Notes under the pieces: generated by a model | Told to the model about the DNA's origin: nothing | What the model saw: only the letters and a program-made list of their open reading frames with translations | The model's database searches: none | NCBI GenBank assembly: GCA_965214205.1 | Contig: OZ243941.1 | Location: forward strand, 2,046,001-2,110,000 | Reading direction: 5' to 3' | Source of the DNA: G963663315 sp965214205 | GTDB taxonomy: Bacteria; Pseudomonadota; Gammaproteobacteria; Arenicellales; Poriferihabitantaceae | DNA length: 64,000 nucleotides | Shown here: in pieces, positions 41,901 to 56,900 of the stretch | Layout of the letters: the number at the start of each line of letters is the position of its first letter | How positions within the stretch are numbered: position 1 is the first letter of the stretch | Translations under genes and position numbers: made by a program

Positions 41901-44900
41901 CTGTGACTGGTTGTACTACCCAGTTTGGCATCCGCTCCGGCAGTCAGGTCTACAGTGAAGGCTTCGGTAGTTTCATCTGTATTGTCATCGGTGACAGTGA
42001 CCGTAATATCCTTGCTGGCATCACCGGCGGCAAAAGTCAGGTCTGTACTGGTAATCGCCGTGAAGTCACTGCCGCCGGTGGCACTGCCGTTAGTGGTGGC
42101 GTAACTCACTGTTGAGGCAACCAGAGTCGTGCCGGTCTTCTCTATGGTCAGGGTGAGTGTACCGTCATCTTCATCGGCATTTGTCGATGCGGTAGAGAAC
42201 TCGAAACTCGGCGTATCTGCCGCATCGGTAATCGTACCAATGGCGGAACCGGCTGTAGTGCTGATATTGAATGTATCCGTACTATCCAGGGTCAACGTGA
42301 AGTAGTGATCCCCCTCATACGTAGTGTCTTGTGTGGTCGGTATGCTGATACTGCCACTGCGCTGGCCTTGCGCAATGGTAATGGATGCGTTGTCTGCCGC
42401 TGCCGTGTAATCCGCACTGGTGGCAACCTGGTGTTCTGCATCGTCTTCATTGCCACGACCATCACTGGTTGAGTAGCGAACCGTCACGCCACCAGAAGGC
42501 GCAACCTCCGGCAATGTCACCGTGAATACCACGGCGCTACCCTCGGCAGCACTGGCATTGGCAACACTGATCTGGGCATCATCATCCAGTATCGGTACAG
42601 AAGCCGTGCCACTGGCGCTGATACCACCGGACAAGCCACTGGATGACGGGGCGCGGGTACTCATACCGTAAGCAATCGCTACCGTGCGGCTGGCATTGTC
42701 GCTGTTGGCAACTGCGGTCAGTGTCAGAGTCGCGGTTCGCGCTCCGGCACCAGATAGTTTGACCGCCGGGTTCTGGGCATTGTGCGGTGAGGTCGTATTC
42801 AGCGATACGCCGGTGCCACCATTGTTCTTGAGGCCGAGCGTATAATGCGTGGGCTCAGTCGCTCCGGTCACGGTCAGGGGCACGGTAACACTCTCACCCG
42901 CTACCAATGCCCGGCCCAGCGTAACGGTAATATCTTCTGTACCCCCATCCTCGGCAATACCACCGGAACCAGCCCGCGCCAGCGTGACCGGGGTGGCATC
43001 ATCATCATTTACCGCTACACTCGCTTCGTCGTTGCTCGAATCCACTGTGTAATCCGTACCCGACTGTACAGTTACGGTAACTGAACCATCTACCTCATCG
43101 GTCGTGTCGGCTTGGGTGTTGACTGTGTAGGTCTCGCTTTCCTCTCCGGCACGGAAGGTGAAGGTTTGTGCGCCGGTTGTGCCGCTTGCGGCAAAACTAT
43201 CTGTAGTAACAACATTCAGTTTCACGGTCAGATCAACAGCCGGCGCAATATCCGCATTGACCGTAAAGCTCGCCGCCGTGCCTTCAGTAACCGCTGTACC
43301 TGCAACAATGCTGATCTCCGGTACATCGTCATCGGTAATCGTCAGGGTCACATCATCCGGGGCAGAGACATCATTACCACCCTCAGCCGTGGCCGATACG
43401 GTGACCGATTTATCATTGGAATCCAACGAGTTGTCTACCGCCGTGAGAGTCACTGTGCCCGTGCTGGTGGTCGCTCCAGCCGCAATCGTCAGCGTCGTAC
43501 CACTCAACGTAAAGTCTCCCGATACCGCAGGAGAGACCTCCGTGGCAGATACCGTCAGCGTGACATCCTGGCTCGATGCACCACTCAATGTCGCCGTCAC
43601 CGTAGTCACATTGTCGTCACCGGACTCGTCGATAGTCGAGGGAGTCAGCTTGAGCGTGACGGTCGGGGTAACATCATCATCCGTGATGTTGAAGGTTGAA
43701 GTACCAGAACCAGAGGCGCCACCATCCAGGTTTTCTCCCGAACTGGCATTGAGCGTACCGAGTCCAACCGTGACCGATTCAGTTGCGCCTTCGTCTATAT
43801 CATCGCTGGTGGCAGTGAGAATGACTGTGGCGCTGCTGGCGGCGCTGTTTACGCCAGAGAAGGTAATAGTCGGTGGGCTGGCCGTGAGATTGCTACTCGT
43901 CAGGTTCGAGTAGCTAACCCCGGTCGGAGTCGAGTTCGGTGCTGCCAGTGTGTAGTCCGTGCCGAATGCAGCAGTACCCCCGAAGGTAAGCGGCACATTC
44001 AGAGTCTCATCGCCGGTCAGAGCGCGACCGAGTGTGACGGTGATGGTCTGGGTGCCCGCATTCTCACCGATAGCGGTAGATGGAGCATCCAGCGTGACTG
44101 CCGTTGCATCATTATCCGTAATACTGATGCTGTGTCTTGCTGTACTACCCAGTTTGGCATCCGCTCCGGCAGTCAGGTCTACGGTAAAGGCTTCGGTAGT
44201 TTCATCTGTATTGTCATCGGTGATAGTGACCGTAATGTCCTTGCTGGGATCACCGGCTGTGAAGGTCAGGTCTGTACTGGTAATCGCCGTGAAGTCACTG
44301 CCGCCGGTGGCAGTGCCGTTGTTAGTCGCATAACTCACGGTCGAGGCAACCAGTGTAGTGCCAGTCTTCTCTATGGTCAGGGTGAGTGTACCGTCATCTT
44401 CATCAGCATCGGTCGATGCGATAGAGAACTCGAAGCTCGGCGTATCTGTCGCATCGGTAATCGTACCAATGGCAGAACCGGCTGTAGTGCTGATGTTATA
44501 GGTATCCGTGCTATTCAGTGTCAGCGTAAAGTAGTGATCGCCCTCATACGTAGTGTCTTGTGTGGTCGGTATGCTAATCGTGCCACTACTCTGGTTATGC
44601 GCAATGGTAATGGATGCGTTGTCTGCCGCCGCCGTGTAATCCGCGCTGGTGGCAACCTGATAAGTATCTCCATTGTTGCCGCGACCATCACTGGTTGAGT
44701 AACCAATGGTAACGCCACCACTCGGCGCCGGGTCGGGCAGGGTCACCGTGAATACCACGGCGCTACCCTCGGCAGCACTGACAGCCGTGACGCTAATCTG
44801 GGCATCATCATCCAGTATCGGTACAGAAACCGTGCCACTGGTACTGATACCACCAGACAAGCCACTGGATGACGGGGCGCGGCTACTCGTACCATAAGCA

Positions 44901-47900
44901 ATCGCCACCGTGCGGCTGGCATTGTCGCTGTTGGCAACTGCGGTCAGTGTCAGAGTTGCGGTTTTCGCTCCGGCGCCGGATAGTGTTACAGACGGGTCCT
45001 GGGCACTGTGCGGTGAGTTCGTATTCAGCGTTACGCCTGTACCGCCATTGTTCTTGAGTCCGAGCGTATAGTGCGTCGATACGGTCGCGCCGGTTACCGC
45101 AAGCGGCACCGTGACACTCTCACCAGCCACCAATGCCCGGCCCAGGGTAACGGTAATGTCTTCTGTATCCCCAGCCTCGGCAATACCACCAGAACCGGCA
45201 CGCGCCAGTATGACCGTGGTGGCATCATCATCGTTTACACGCGCACTGGCTGAACCCGCACTGGATGATACCGTATAGTCCGTACCCGCCTGTACAGCTA
45301 CGGTAACTGAACCATCTACCTCATCGGTCGTGTCGGCTTGGGTGTTGACTGTGTAGGTCTCACTGGTTCGTCCAGCACGGAAGGTGAGGGTTTGTGCGCC
45401 GGTTGTGCCGCTTGCGGCGAAGCCTGCGGTAGTGTCTACATCGACATTGACGGTCAGATTAGCAGCCGGCGCAATATCCGCATTCATCGTAAAGCTCGCC
45501 GCCGTGCCTTCAGTAACGGCTGTACCCGCCTCAATGCTCAATTCCGGTACATCGTCATCGGTAATCGTCAGGGTCACATCATCCGGGGCAGAGACCCCAT
45601 TACCACCGCTCGCGGTGGCGGATACCGTGACCGTCTTGTCGGCCGCATCGACATCATTGTCTACCGCCGTAATGGTCACTGTGCCGGCGCTTGCGGTGGC
45701 TCTGGCGGCAATAGTCAGCTCCTTGTTACTGCTCAACGTGTAGTCATCGCTATTCGCAGCAGCTACCGTGAATGTCACCGCCTGGCTCGATGCGTGAGAC
45801 AGGGTCGCAGTCACCGTGGTCGCTCCACCGTCCTCGTCAATGCTCGCAGGATTCAGCGTAAGGGTTGCGGTCGGCGTGACATCATCATCGGTGATATTGA
45901 AGGTTGAAGTACCAGAACCGGAGGCGCCACCGTCCAGATTTGTGCCGGAGTTGGCGTTGAGCGTACCGAGTCCCACCGTGACCGATTCGGTTTCGCTTTC
46001 GTCTATTGTGTCATTCGTAGCCGTGAGGATGACTGTAGCGCTGCTGGCGGCGCTGTTTACGCCGGAGAAGGTAAGGGTCGGCGGGCTGGCCGTGAGATTG
46101 CTACTGGCAAGATTCGAGTAGCTAACCCCGGTCGGAGTCGAGTTCGGCTCAGCCAGTGTGTAATCGTCACCGAATGTGCCCGTACCCGCAAAGGTAAGCG
46201 GCACATTCAGAGTCTCATCGCCGGTCAGGGCGCGACCGAGCGTGACGGTAATAGTTTTGGTGCCCGCATTCTCATCAATGGCGGTGGCTGGGGCGCCAAG
46301 CGATACGGTAGTCGCATCATTATCGGTAATACTGATGCTGTGACTGGTTGTACTACCGAGTTTGGCATCGGCTCCGGCAGTCAGGTCTACAGTGAAGGCT
46401 TCGGTGGCTTCATCTGCACTGTCATCGGTGATAGTGACCGTAATGTTCTGGCTGGGAACACCGGCGGCAAAGGTCAGGTCTGTACTGGTAATCGCCGTGA
46501 AGTCACTGCCGCCGGTGGCGGTGCCATTAGTGGTGGCGTAACTGATTGTCGAACCGACCAGAGTGTCGCCAGTCCTCTCAATCGTCAGGGTGAGTGTGCC
46601 ATCGTCTTCTTCGGCATCGGTGGATGCTGCGGAGAAGGCAAAGGTTGGCGTATCCTCATCATCGGTAATCGTACCAATGGCGGAACCGGCTGTAGTGCTG
46701 ATATTGTAGGTATTCGTATCATCCAGCGTCAGCGTAAAGTAGTGATCGCCTTCATAAGTGCTGTCCTGTGTAGTCGAAATGCTGATGGTGCCGGTGCGCT
46801 GGCCTGCTGCGATTTCAATAGTTGCATTCTCTGCCGCCGTTGTGTAGTCATCCGCGCTGGTGGCGACCTGGTAGGTGGCATCGGTGGTTTCGCCGCGACC
46901 GTCACTGGTTGAGTAACCAACCGTCACGCCACCACTCGGCGCCGGGTCGGGCAGGTTCACCGTGAATACCACGGCGCTGCCCTCGGCAGCGCTGGCAGCC
47001 GCCACACTGATCTGTGCATCATCATCCAGTATCGGCACAGAAACCGTGCCACTGGTGCTGATACCACCAGACAAGCCGGTGGATGACGGAGCGCGAGCGC
47101 TCGTACCATAAGCAATCGCCACCGTGCGGCTGGCATTGTCGGTATTGGCAACTGCGGTCAGGGTCAGGGTAGCGGTTCGCACTCCGGCGCCGGAAAGTGT
47201 CACCGCCGGGTCCTGGGCACTGTGCGGCGTTGTCGTATCCAGCGATACGCCTGTAACGCTACCCTTGAGACCGAGCGTATAGTGCGTGGTCTCAGTCGCG
47301 CCCGTTACAGTCAACGGTACGGTGACACTCTCACCCGCTACCAGTGCCCGGCCCAGGGTGAGGGTAATATCGTCTGTACCCCCATCCTCAGCAATACCAT
47401 CAGAACCGACTCTCGCCAGGGTAACGGTAGTCTTATCATCATCGCTCACAACCACGCTGGCCGAGTCATTGCTCGATGCCACCGTATAATCCGTTCCGCC
47501 CTTCAAGGTCACTGCCACCGAACCATCTGCCTCATCGGTGGTATCAGATTCGGTGTTGACTGTGTAGGTCTCACTGAACTCTCCGGCGACGAAGGTGAAG
47601 GTTTGTGCGCCGGTTGTGCTGCTTGCGGCGAAACCTGCCGTAGCATCTACCACATCCACATTGACGGTCAGATCAGCAACCGGGGCAATATCCGCCTCGA
47701 CCGTGAAGCTCGCCGCCGTGCCTTCGGTAACGGCTGCGCCCGCGGTGATGGTCAGTTCGGGCACGTCGTCATCGGTGATGGTTCCGGTGGCGGAGCCTGC
47801 GCCGTCATCAGAAGAAACGGTGGCATTAGTCGGCGTACCGAGGGTGACGAGGATGGTTTCATCGAGCTCGTCGATGGCATCGCCCTTGACCGGAATCACG

Positions 47901-50900
47901 ATATCGCCACTGGTACTGCCCGCATCAATGGTCAGGGATTGGGTGGCGGGGGCATCGTAGTCGCTGCCATCGGTGGCAGTCCCGGTCAGCGTGTAAGGTA
48001 CGGTCACGTCCTTGCCACTGTCTGCCGACAGACTCACCGTGAAGGTCATATCGGTGGTCGCCGCCGTGTCGTCTCCTTCGTTCACTGCCGTGGCATCGGC
48101 CACGGACACGGTTGGCTCCGGGTCGTCATCGGTGATGGTGATGCTGGCTGGAGTGATTACCAGCGAGCCGGATGTGCCGATGACACTCAGGGTCTCATCG
48201 ATCTCATCGAGGACGTCATCGGTGGGGGCCAGGCTGAAGCTGCCACTGCCACTGTTCTGGTTGGCGGTGACGGTGAGGGTAAACTTCGGCACGGCTGCAT
48301 AGTCAGTGCCGGAGATAGCGGTATCGTCCTCCGCACCCCCCACGGTAATCTCGATATCCTGATTTTGTGTGAAGGAACCATTATCTTTAGCGGTAGCAGT
48401 GACCGTAATGGTCGCGGCTTGGGCGTTCTCGGCAACGGAGTTCGTATCCACCGACAGGTCGAAGCCGTCCGGGCCTTCCTCATCGTCTACAATCGTGATG
48501 GTGACCTGGTTATCGTCCGTACTCTGGTCGCCGTCGTCGCTGGCGCTGACACCGCCCTCGAGATTGGTGGCGAGCGTGCTCGCGCCCAGGTCACCGAGGG
48601 CGATCTGGATATTCTCATCCTGGAAATCGCCGTCATCGCGATTGGTGGCAGTAAGGGTGATGGTGGCGGTCTGTACCGTTCCCGATTCCCCGGCCTTGCT
48701 GAACTTGATTACGGGGGCGGAGCTGTCCGAGTCGGAAACCGTGACCCCGTTACCGCTCACCGACAGGATAAAATCGGCATTCGCGGCGCCGGGTAGCGCA
48801 GCGCCGGTGCTGCTGGTAATCACCAGCGGAATCTCGGCAACCTCGACGAGTGGGTCGCTTCTCAAAAATTTGACCGTTTCGAGTGTCCGCTTCAGCGTCA
48901 GTGTCAACTCAGCTGTGGTCTGGACATCCCCTTCCCCAATTTCAACATCGGACGATGGCGACAGGGTAACTGGCGTAGGGTCGTCGTCAATAATCCGAAT
49001 GTACCTGGCGACCCGAGGGAAGTTATTCACACCCTGATGACCCATATTATTAAAATTAAAAGCGAAGTACTCGGCGCTGGCCTCGTCCTCGTCGTCATCA
49101 ATGATCGGCAACAATAGTAAGGCCGGCGAATCATCAGCGGGCACCTCGATCTCGCCCTGTGATGTCTGCTTGAAGTCGTCCCCCGCTTTTGCGCCCTGAT
49201 AAGGGCGTGCCGTATAACTGAAAAACGAAGATGCCTCGGTCTCTCCCTTGCGGGACAGGGCCAATTCCGGATTGCCTTCGTCCACGCCCACAAACAGACC
49301 ACTGGAAGCATATTCAAAAGACGGCGCGTCATCTTCATCTATGATAGTGAATTCTCTTTGTGCCGGAGCGCCCTTGTTGACAACATCCGGGGGCGTAAAT
49401 GACAATTCGCCCATCGCCACCGTGAAAGTCCTGGGGCCCTGGTAGATATTATCGTCGGTGATATTCAGCGTGATCTTGTCCGTTGAATTATTCAATAGTG
49501 TCTCGGCCGGCACCACGATCTGTGTGACTTCATTGATGTCCGTCGATTTGGCCGTACCATAGGTATATACCAACGGAATGGTCAGCTGGTTCGACACGGC
49601 CTTGTTAGCCACCAGGGGGATGGGGACGCCTGTCGAGTTTTCCGGGATCGGAACAGGAACAACTTCCGAGGCGGTGAAATTCACCGTAGTCGGGCCATCA
49701 TAGAAGTCATCAATCCCGATGTCGATTTCTGTCGTATCGCCCGCTTCGAGACCGTCGGGCAGTGTCGGATCGAGAGCGATAGTGAAAGTCTCATCCGGCG
49801 TCTCATAGTCTGCGTCATCGACAATCTGAATGCTCACCGTGGCGCTGGTATCGTCTGCCTCGATGGTAACCCCGGCGACTTCGGTAAAGTCTTCGGCCTG
49901 GGCGGTGCCGAGGGTGTAGGTGAGCGGGATGGTGATGGGACGCGCCGGGGCGGTCAGCGCGGAATCGAGAGTCGCAGTCAGTCGTACGTTTTCACGACCC
50001 TCCTGCACCGTGGTTTTCGCCACCGACAGGTTGACCTTGCGCGCTATGTCCGCCGCGTCGTCGATGGCGATTAGCGCCGAGGTCGTCGTACCGGCGTTCA
50101 ATTCCCGCGGCAGCGTACCGAAAGCTACGGTGAAAGTCTCATTCGGCGTCTCGTAGTCGGTATCATCGACCGTAGCGAGCGTGGCCGTGCCGGTCGTCTG
50201 GCCCGCATCAATCGTGATGCCGGTAACTGCCGTGTAGTCGGCGGCGACGGCAGTGCCTTCAGTATAGGTGAGCGGGATGGTGACCGCCTTCGCTGGATAT
50301 ACCGCCTGTGGAATAGTCGCGGTCAGTGTGACATCGGCGCCCTCGACCACCGGATCCGGCGCGGCGGAGAGCTCGACCGGGCGGCGATTGTCGGCGATCA
50401 CGGTAACACCGACCGGGAAGTTGCCAGTAAGCTGGTAGTTGGTATCTGTGGTGGTGACCGTATGGGTAATAGTCGTGGCGCCCTGTTCCAGGCCGGAGAC
50501 TGCGATTGACTTCGGCGTCTTCCAGTCAGAGGCGGTAAAGGTCACCGCGTCGCTGACTGTGGCGAGCGTGTCATCGCTACTGCTCAGTGCGATGCTCGGC
50601 GTGACCGTGACATCGTTGGCAGGCTGGCTGGTCAGCCAGAGATCATAGTTTTCCTGACCCTCGGGTTCAGCCACCTCGAGCTTCTTGTTGGTGTTATTAT
50701 GGCTGAGTCTCAGGTGATAGCCGATGTCCTGGACGGTGACGCTGACATTCTTAATCGATCCGTCGGGAACAGTATAGTTGGCGATGCTGTGCGTGAGCTC
50801 GAAAGTATCGGGGTCACCGTCGTTGTCGATCAGCGGCGCAATGGTGATCATCTGTGGCGTATCCCATGTACCACCGGCGCCGGGAGTGAAATCGACCGTA

Positions 50901-53900
50901 GCGCTCGAACCGGCCGTGCCACCGGGTCCCTGGACGGTGAGCGAGTCCTGATGGGCATCGGGCACCTTGACCGTGAGGGTGGCGGTCTGTCCCGGGTCGG
51001 TGGCGAGTTCCACCGTGTAGCTGCCAGTCTGAGTGAGATTCTTCTCGCTGACCGTGGTCTTCTTCTCGTTATAGATGGATACGCCCGGACCGCCGCCGTC
51101 AGCATCCACGACAGTGACCACAGCCTGGTTGTTGGGCGGGAAATCGACGGCGTAACCATTCAGGTTGCCAACCGCTGGCAAAAGCTCCACAGTAACCATG
51201 CCGTCCTTTTCGCCTTTGGAATCGCCGATGGTGGGCACATTATGAGTTACACTGTTCTGGCCCTTGATCAGCTTGAGAATCTTGACCCCCAGATGTTCAG
51301 CCTCCACGAAGTCGCCACGCTGGGAAATCCGTAGCCGCACATTGGAAATGCCTTCGTCGTACCAGGGAGATTCAGCGCCTTCTGTGCCACGAGTCACTTC
51401 AATCCGCACATTGTCGCCTTCGGTGACGCTGTCGCTGGCCGCTGACAGGCTGACGGTAGGGCCCCCATCGGCATCAATGATGCGTGTGGTGACGCTGCTC
51501 TTGCCCGATGCCAGGGTATAACCCGCGCCCGCATGGGCTTGCAGAGTGACGAAGCCGGTGGGCTCGTCATGCGGGTCGTTATCAATACGGAACTCGACCA
51601 CCGCAGGGGCGGCCTGCCCGGCCTTGATGACATAAGCCTTCTTGCCGGGCTGGGCGCCGCTGGAACCGATCACGTCGCCCTCCTGACTCAGTGTGGCGCT
51701 GACAGTAATGTCAGCCTGCGGCACCGGCTCGGCATAGATATACATTTTGGGCCATGGGTCTTGGCTACTCCCCGCGTCCTGACCTTCGACGAGTTCCGCG
51801 ACCTGAGCCTCCACACGCACCACCGGCATACCGTCATCATTGACAATCTTGACGCTGGCCGTGTCGGCGGCGGCCTTCTCGACACCGCCGTAGACATACT
51901 GGTTCGCTGTGAGTGTGCCGAGGCTTATCTCCAGATTGCGGTTATTGTTGTCATTGTTGTCGATGGTGGTCAGGGTGAGTACCGCCTTTTGCGCGCCCGC
52001 GCCACTGAATTTCACCGCCGGACTCTGTGAGCTGTAGGAACCGGAGTCCAGCCAGGTGACGCCAGTCTGGGCGCCGGACTTGAGCGCAAGCGTGTAATGC
52101 GTGCCAGCTGTCGCGCCGGTCACATCGAGTGGCACAGTCACAGTCTGGTCTGAACGGTTGAGCGCGAGGCCGAGACTAATCACGAACTCTTCAGTACCCC
52201 CATTCTCGGAGATAGGATAGCAGTCCCTGCGGCAATCCCGCTCGATGCTAACGGCAGTCTTGTCGTCATCTTTCACCAGTCTGGAGTAATTATCTTGCCG
52301 CCCCAGACGATAGGCATCGTCAGCGACCAGAGTGACATATACCAGCCCCCCGATTTCGTCCTTTTCATCATTGACGGTGGGCACATTGACAGCGACTTGT
52401 GTTGCGTCCTTCTTCAGCGTCACCGTCTTCTTGCCTTCCTCACCTGCGGCAACATAGTTGGCGCCCGCTCTTTCACTGACCGTGAAATGCACCGTCATAT
52501 CGGCCTGCGGCGGCGGGTCGGCCTTGATCAGCATCTTGACCGTGCCGCCTTCGGTCGGTGAATTGGCAATCGTTTCACCGGGTGCCCAGGCGACTGTCAG
52601 TTTCGGCTTCAGCCCCTCGTCATCCTGGATGGTGATGTCTACGCTGTTGTCGGCCTGATCAGCGACCACTCCGCCACTGATTCGGGTAGCGAGGCCGCTC
52701 GTCCGGATCTTGCCGAGGGTGATATTGAGCTCCTCATGATCCTCATCGCCGTCATCGCGGGCGGTGGCGGTGAGGGTAAGGGTCGCCTCGTGCACGCCAG
52801 CGCCGCCGGTGAACTTGATTCGGGGATTGGCGGTGCGTATTCCCGTGCTGATAACGCCACCAGCGCCAGCGACTGTAAGCAGGTAGTCGCGCTCGGCATC
52901 TTTCGGTTGGACGATGACCGCGTCGGTGCTGGTGGTGATGGCGAGCGGAACCTCGACGATCTCACCGGCGACCAGGGCGCGACCGAGGCGCAGGGTGAGC
53001 GTGGCGCTGGTACTGGTATCGCCTTCGGTCAGTGTGCTGGATGCGCCTGCGACCAGCGAGATGACAGTCGCATCGTTGTCGGTGACGCTCACTACCGCAT
53101 TACCCTTAGGCGTGGACACGGTGTATTCGCCGTTATCCGCCGCAGCCAGAGTCAGTGTAAGCGAGCCGTCCGCCGCGTCTGTGCTATCGGCTTGCGTGGC
53201 GATGTCAAGGGTCGCGCTGGTGGTATTCTTCGGGATGGTTACCGTGGTCGTGTCGGTGAGCGTCTGGGCGACAACAAAGTTGCCTTGCTGAGCGAGCGTG
53301 AAATTGACAGCAAGGTCTACCGGGATAGAGACGCTGCTGGTGAGTGTATAAGTCGCCTGGCTGCCCTCGGTGATTTTCTTGCCGCTATCGTCCACCGATA
53401 CGCTGATCTCCGGGATGACGCTGTGGTCAACCAGGGTGATGGTCGCGGGATTGACGGTGAGACCCTGCACTGCGGGCGTGAGCGTGCCGGTGACGGAAAT
53501 CGTCTCGTCGTCCTCCTTTTTCCCATCATAGACCGGCGTCAGGGTGAAGCTGCCCTTGATACTGCTGTCTCCCGCCGGCAGGGTCAGGTCAAATGCGGTG
53601 ACGGCTTCAAAGTCGTCGCCCACGGTAGCAGTACCGCCGACCACCGAGACACTGATGGTCTTGTCCTCGGTGAAGACGCTGCTGCCGTCAATGGTGGCGG
53701 TGACCTCGACAGTCGGCGGGCTGGCGATGCTCTCGGACACCTTATCCTGCGCCCCGTCTGTAGCGGTATCGGTATCCACCGTCAGGGTAATGCCGGTCGG
53801 CGTGCCGTCATCGTCTGTGATCCGGAAGCTGCCCGTGTTATCGGTCGCATGCGCTTTGGCGCCACCGTCCAGGCCAGCGCCGGAATTTGCGCCGAGGGCG

Positions 53901-56900
53901 CCGAGGCTGACGGTGACCGTTTCATCGTCGCCTTCAGCGGCCGAGTCCTGAGTCGCAGTGAGCGTGAGGGTTGCAGTATTGGGTGCGCTGTCACTGCCGG
54001 TGAAGGTGACCGTAGGCGGATTGGTTTTCAGGTTGGTACTGGCGAGATTACTGAAGGCGACGCCGCTGGGTACGATTTGCGGGGCGCTTAATGTGTAGTC
54101 CTCGCCGAAGGTGGCAGTGGCAGTGCCGGTGAAGTCGAGTGTCACCGGCAGGGATTCGCCAGTGGTCAGGGATCGGGCAAGGGTGATCTGGATGTCTTTG
54201 GTCCCGGCGGCCTCGTCAATGGCCAGCTTGCCCACGGTAAGCGAGACGACAGTCGGGTCGTCATCGGTGAGCTCGACCGTGGCGGAGGTGGTGGCGCCGA
54301 GCCGGGCGGCGGTCGGGTTGCTGATGGTGACGGTAAAGTCTTCTGTCAGTTCGTCTTCCGTATCGTCCTTGAAAGTCACAGTGACGGACTTCTCGGTGTC
54401 GCCTTTGGCGAAGTTGAGAGTTGTATTATCCGGGATAGGCGTGTAGTCCCCGGGCGCGGTTGCGGTGCCGTCTGCGGAGGCGATATCCACCGTGGCGGGT
54501 AGTTCAGTGGCGCCGGCCTTGGTGACCTTGAATACCCGCTCCTTGCTCTGGTCGCCCTCGGCGCCGTCCAACGGGTCCGGCGGGACGAGCTCGAATATCG
54601 GCTGGTCCGCCTCGTCGGTGATGGTGATAATGGCGCTTCTATTATTCGGGTCGACAGAAACACCACTTGTGCCACCACTAAAAAGTTCCACCCCGAAGGT
54701 TTCATCGCCTTCGTAGACCGCGCTGCCATCGGCCTCATTGACGGCGGTGAAGACGACAGATGCGAAGGTAGAGCCCTTCGGTATCGTGATATTGGTGGGG
54801 TTGGTAGTGGGGGTGAAATCGGCTTTTTCCGCCGTCATGCTTTGCCCGCCAACCGAGCTACCGACAGAGCGGGGACGCAGCAAACCTTTAACGTCCGCCG
54901 TGTGAGCGCGGTCGAGTTTGGCGGTGACGGTGATGCTCTTGCCCTCCTCCACCGTTGTCGTCAGCGCTTCCAGAGTCAGCGTCCGGTTGCCGGTATCGGT
55001 GACGGTGAAGATGACCGGCGATCTAGCCATGTCCTGATCGTAGTCGCTATCGCTGGAATCCAGCGTATGCGCGATCTGGACAGTGCCCGTGCCCTGGCCG
55101 GTCACCGTGACGGTCTGCGCCTGTTTCCAGTTCGCAGGAGTGAAAGTCAGGTCGCCACTGACTGTGGCAATGCGCTTATCGCTACTGATCGGCGTGACAG
55201 TGACATCATCCGAGGGTTTGCTCTTCAGCTTGACGGTATAGGTGCCGGTATTGTTGACGGTCAGGCTCGATGGGGAGGGTGGGGTGAGCGTGAGTCCGGC
55301 ACCGAGGTCTACGGCATTCACATTAAGGAACTCGCTCTCATCTCCGGCATAGCCGGTCGGCTTTAATTCCACGGCAGTTCCTTCGCTGTCCGCATCCTCG
55401 TCTGCAAGTGCCGTGACTGTAATCGTTTGCGGCTGATTCCAGTTGGATGTGGTGAATGAGAGTGATGCGGGACTGACGGTGAGAGCATCCGACACATCAG
55501 CGAATTCTGAATAAAACGCGACCGCCACATTGACCGTTGCCCCCGGATCGGTGGCGAGCTTGACCTTGAGGGTCTTGCTCTTGCCCTCGCTAATATCCAT
55601 AGCATGGTTGTGCGAAAACACAAATCCCGGTTTGAGACCGGCAGTATCACCGTTTTGTTTATCATCGTCGAGAATACGAAATTGTATGTTCGGCTCTGGA
55701 TAGCCGCCGGTAGCGCCGTCGCTCCGACCAAACCCCTGCCTTTCGTTCCCTTGAAAATTAAGAATCTTCACCTGGACTTCCTCATAAGGCTTCCTTGTGG
55801 GAGCTAATCCCGGCTGCTCGACTACCGTATCCTGTTTGGCAGTGAGGGTAAAGGTGGCACTCTTGGCCGCATTTTTAGCACCAGTGAAGGTAATGGCGGG
55901 CCGATTGACTGATGCATCCGTACTGTTGAAGTTCTGATAGGAAACACCGGATGGAGGTGACGGCGGAGACGACAGGGTAAAGTCCGTACCCAGATCGGCA
56001 TATTTGGGGGCGGTTGTGAATGCAAGGTTGATCGGCAGTACTTCCCCATCCACCAGGGCACGGCCCAGAGTAAGGGTGAAGGTCTTGCTGCCACCCGCCT
56101 CGACAATATCGCCGTCCGGCGCCGTCATGGTGACCAGGGTCGGGTCGTTATCTTCCATGATTCCGCTGAGTATCTTGTACTCGGGCTTCGCAGGATCGAT
56201 CTTGTAGCTGGCATCCTCAACAAGGGTCAATGTAATCGAGCCATTGGGCTCGTCGATGGCATCGTCATCCAATTCGAACTCATAGGACCCATAAGTATCG
56301 CCAGGGTAGGAACGAGTATGTCTGCCAAGACTGGTCGATTTCAGATAACGCCCTTCCTGCGTCACATCGACGACAATATTAAGGGCACCCAAGAATCGGG
56401 TATAAATTGGGCCATCTGGGCCACGCCCAACTTCAGTATCCACTTCGATTCGAACCCTGATGAAGCCGGATTCACTGTCGGGTAAAAAACTGCCCTCTCC
56501 AAACCGTACGATCGGCGGGGGCTTGTCGTCATCGACGATCTCAACGTTAAAGCCGCAGAGCCCACCATAGCAGGAGGATGATTCAACGTATTCGACTGCG
56601 CCCCCGAGAACGCTGAGATCTACCTTGGTATAGAAGATCTCGTCATCTTCATCATCATCCTGATGGGTGGCAACGGTGCCGGTGCCGGTGGTCTGTCCGG
56701 CCTGGACGGTGATGTTGGCCAGGCTGCCGTAGTCGCCTGCTTCGGCACCGTCGGGATCATCATCGCCATAACCATAACTACCAGGGGTCAGCGTCACCGG
56801 CAAAACAATATCGGCACTGTGCGCCCGATCAAGCGTCGCCGTGATGGTGACCGATTCGCCTTCGTCCACCGAGACATCGGCATAATAGATGTCCTCGCCC

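Noticed and set aside
30955..47766. Regularly spaced repeats resembling an array
   Set aside because: Repeat units are about 300 nt to 2.2 kb, coding and degenerate; there are no short identical repeats with unique spacers and no cas genes, so this is not CRISPR.
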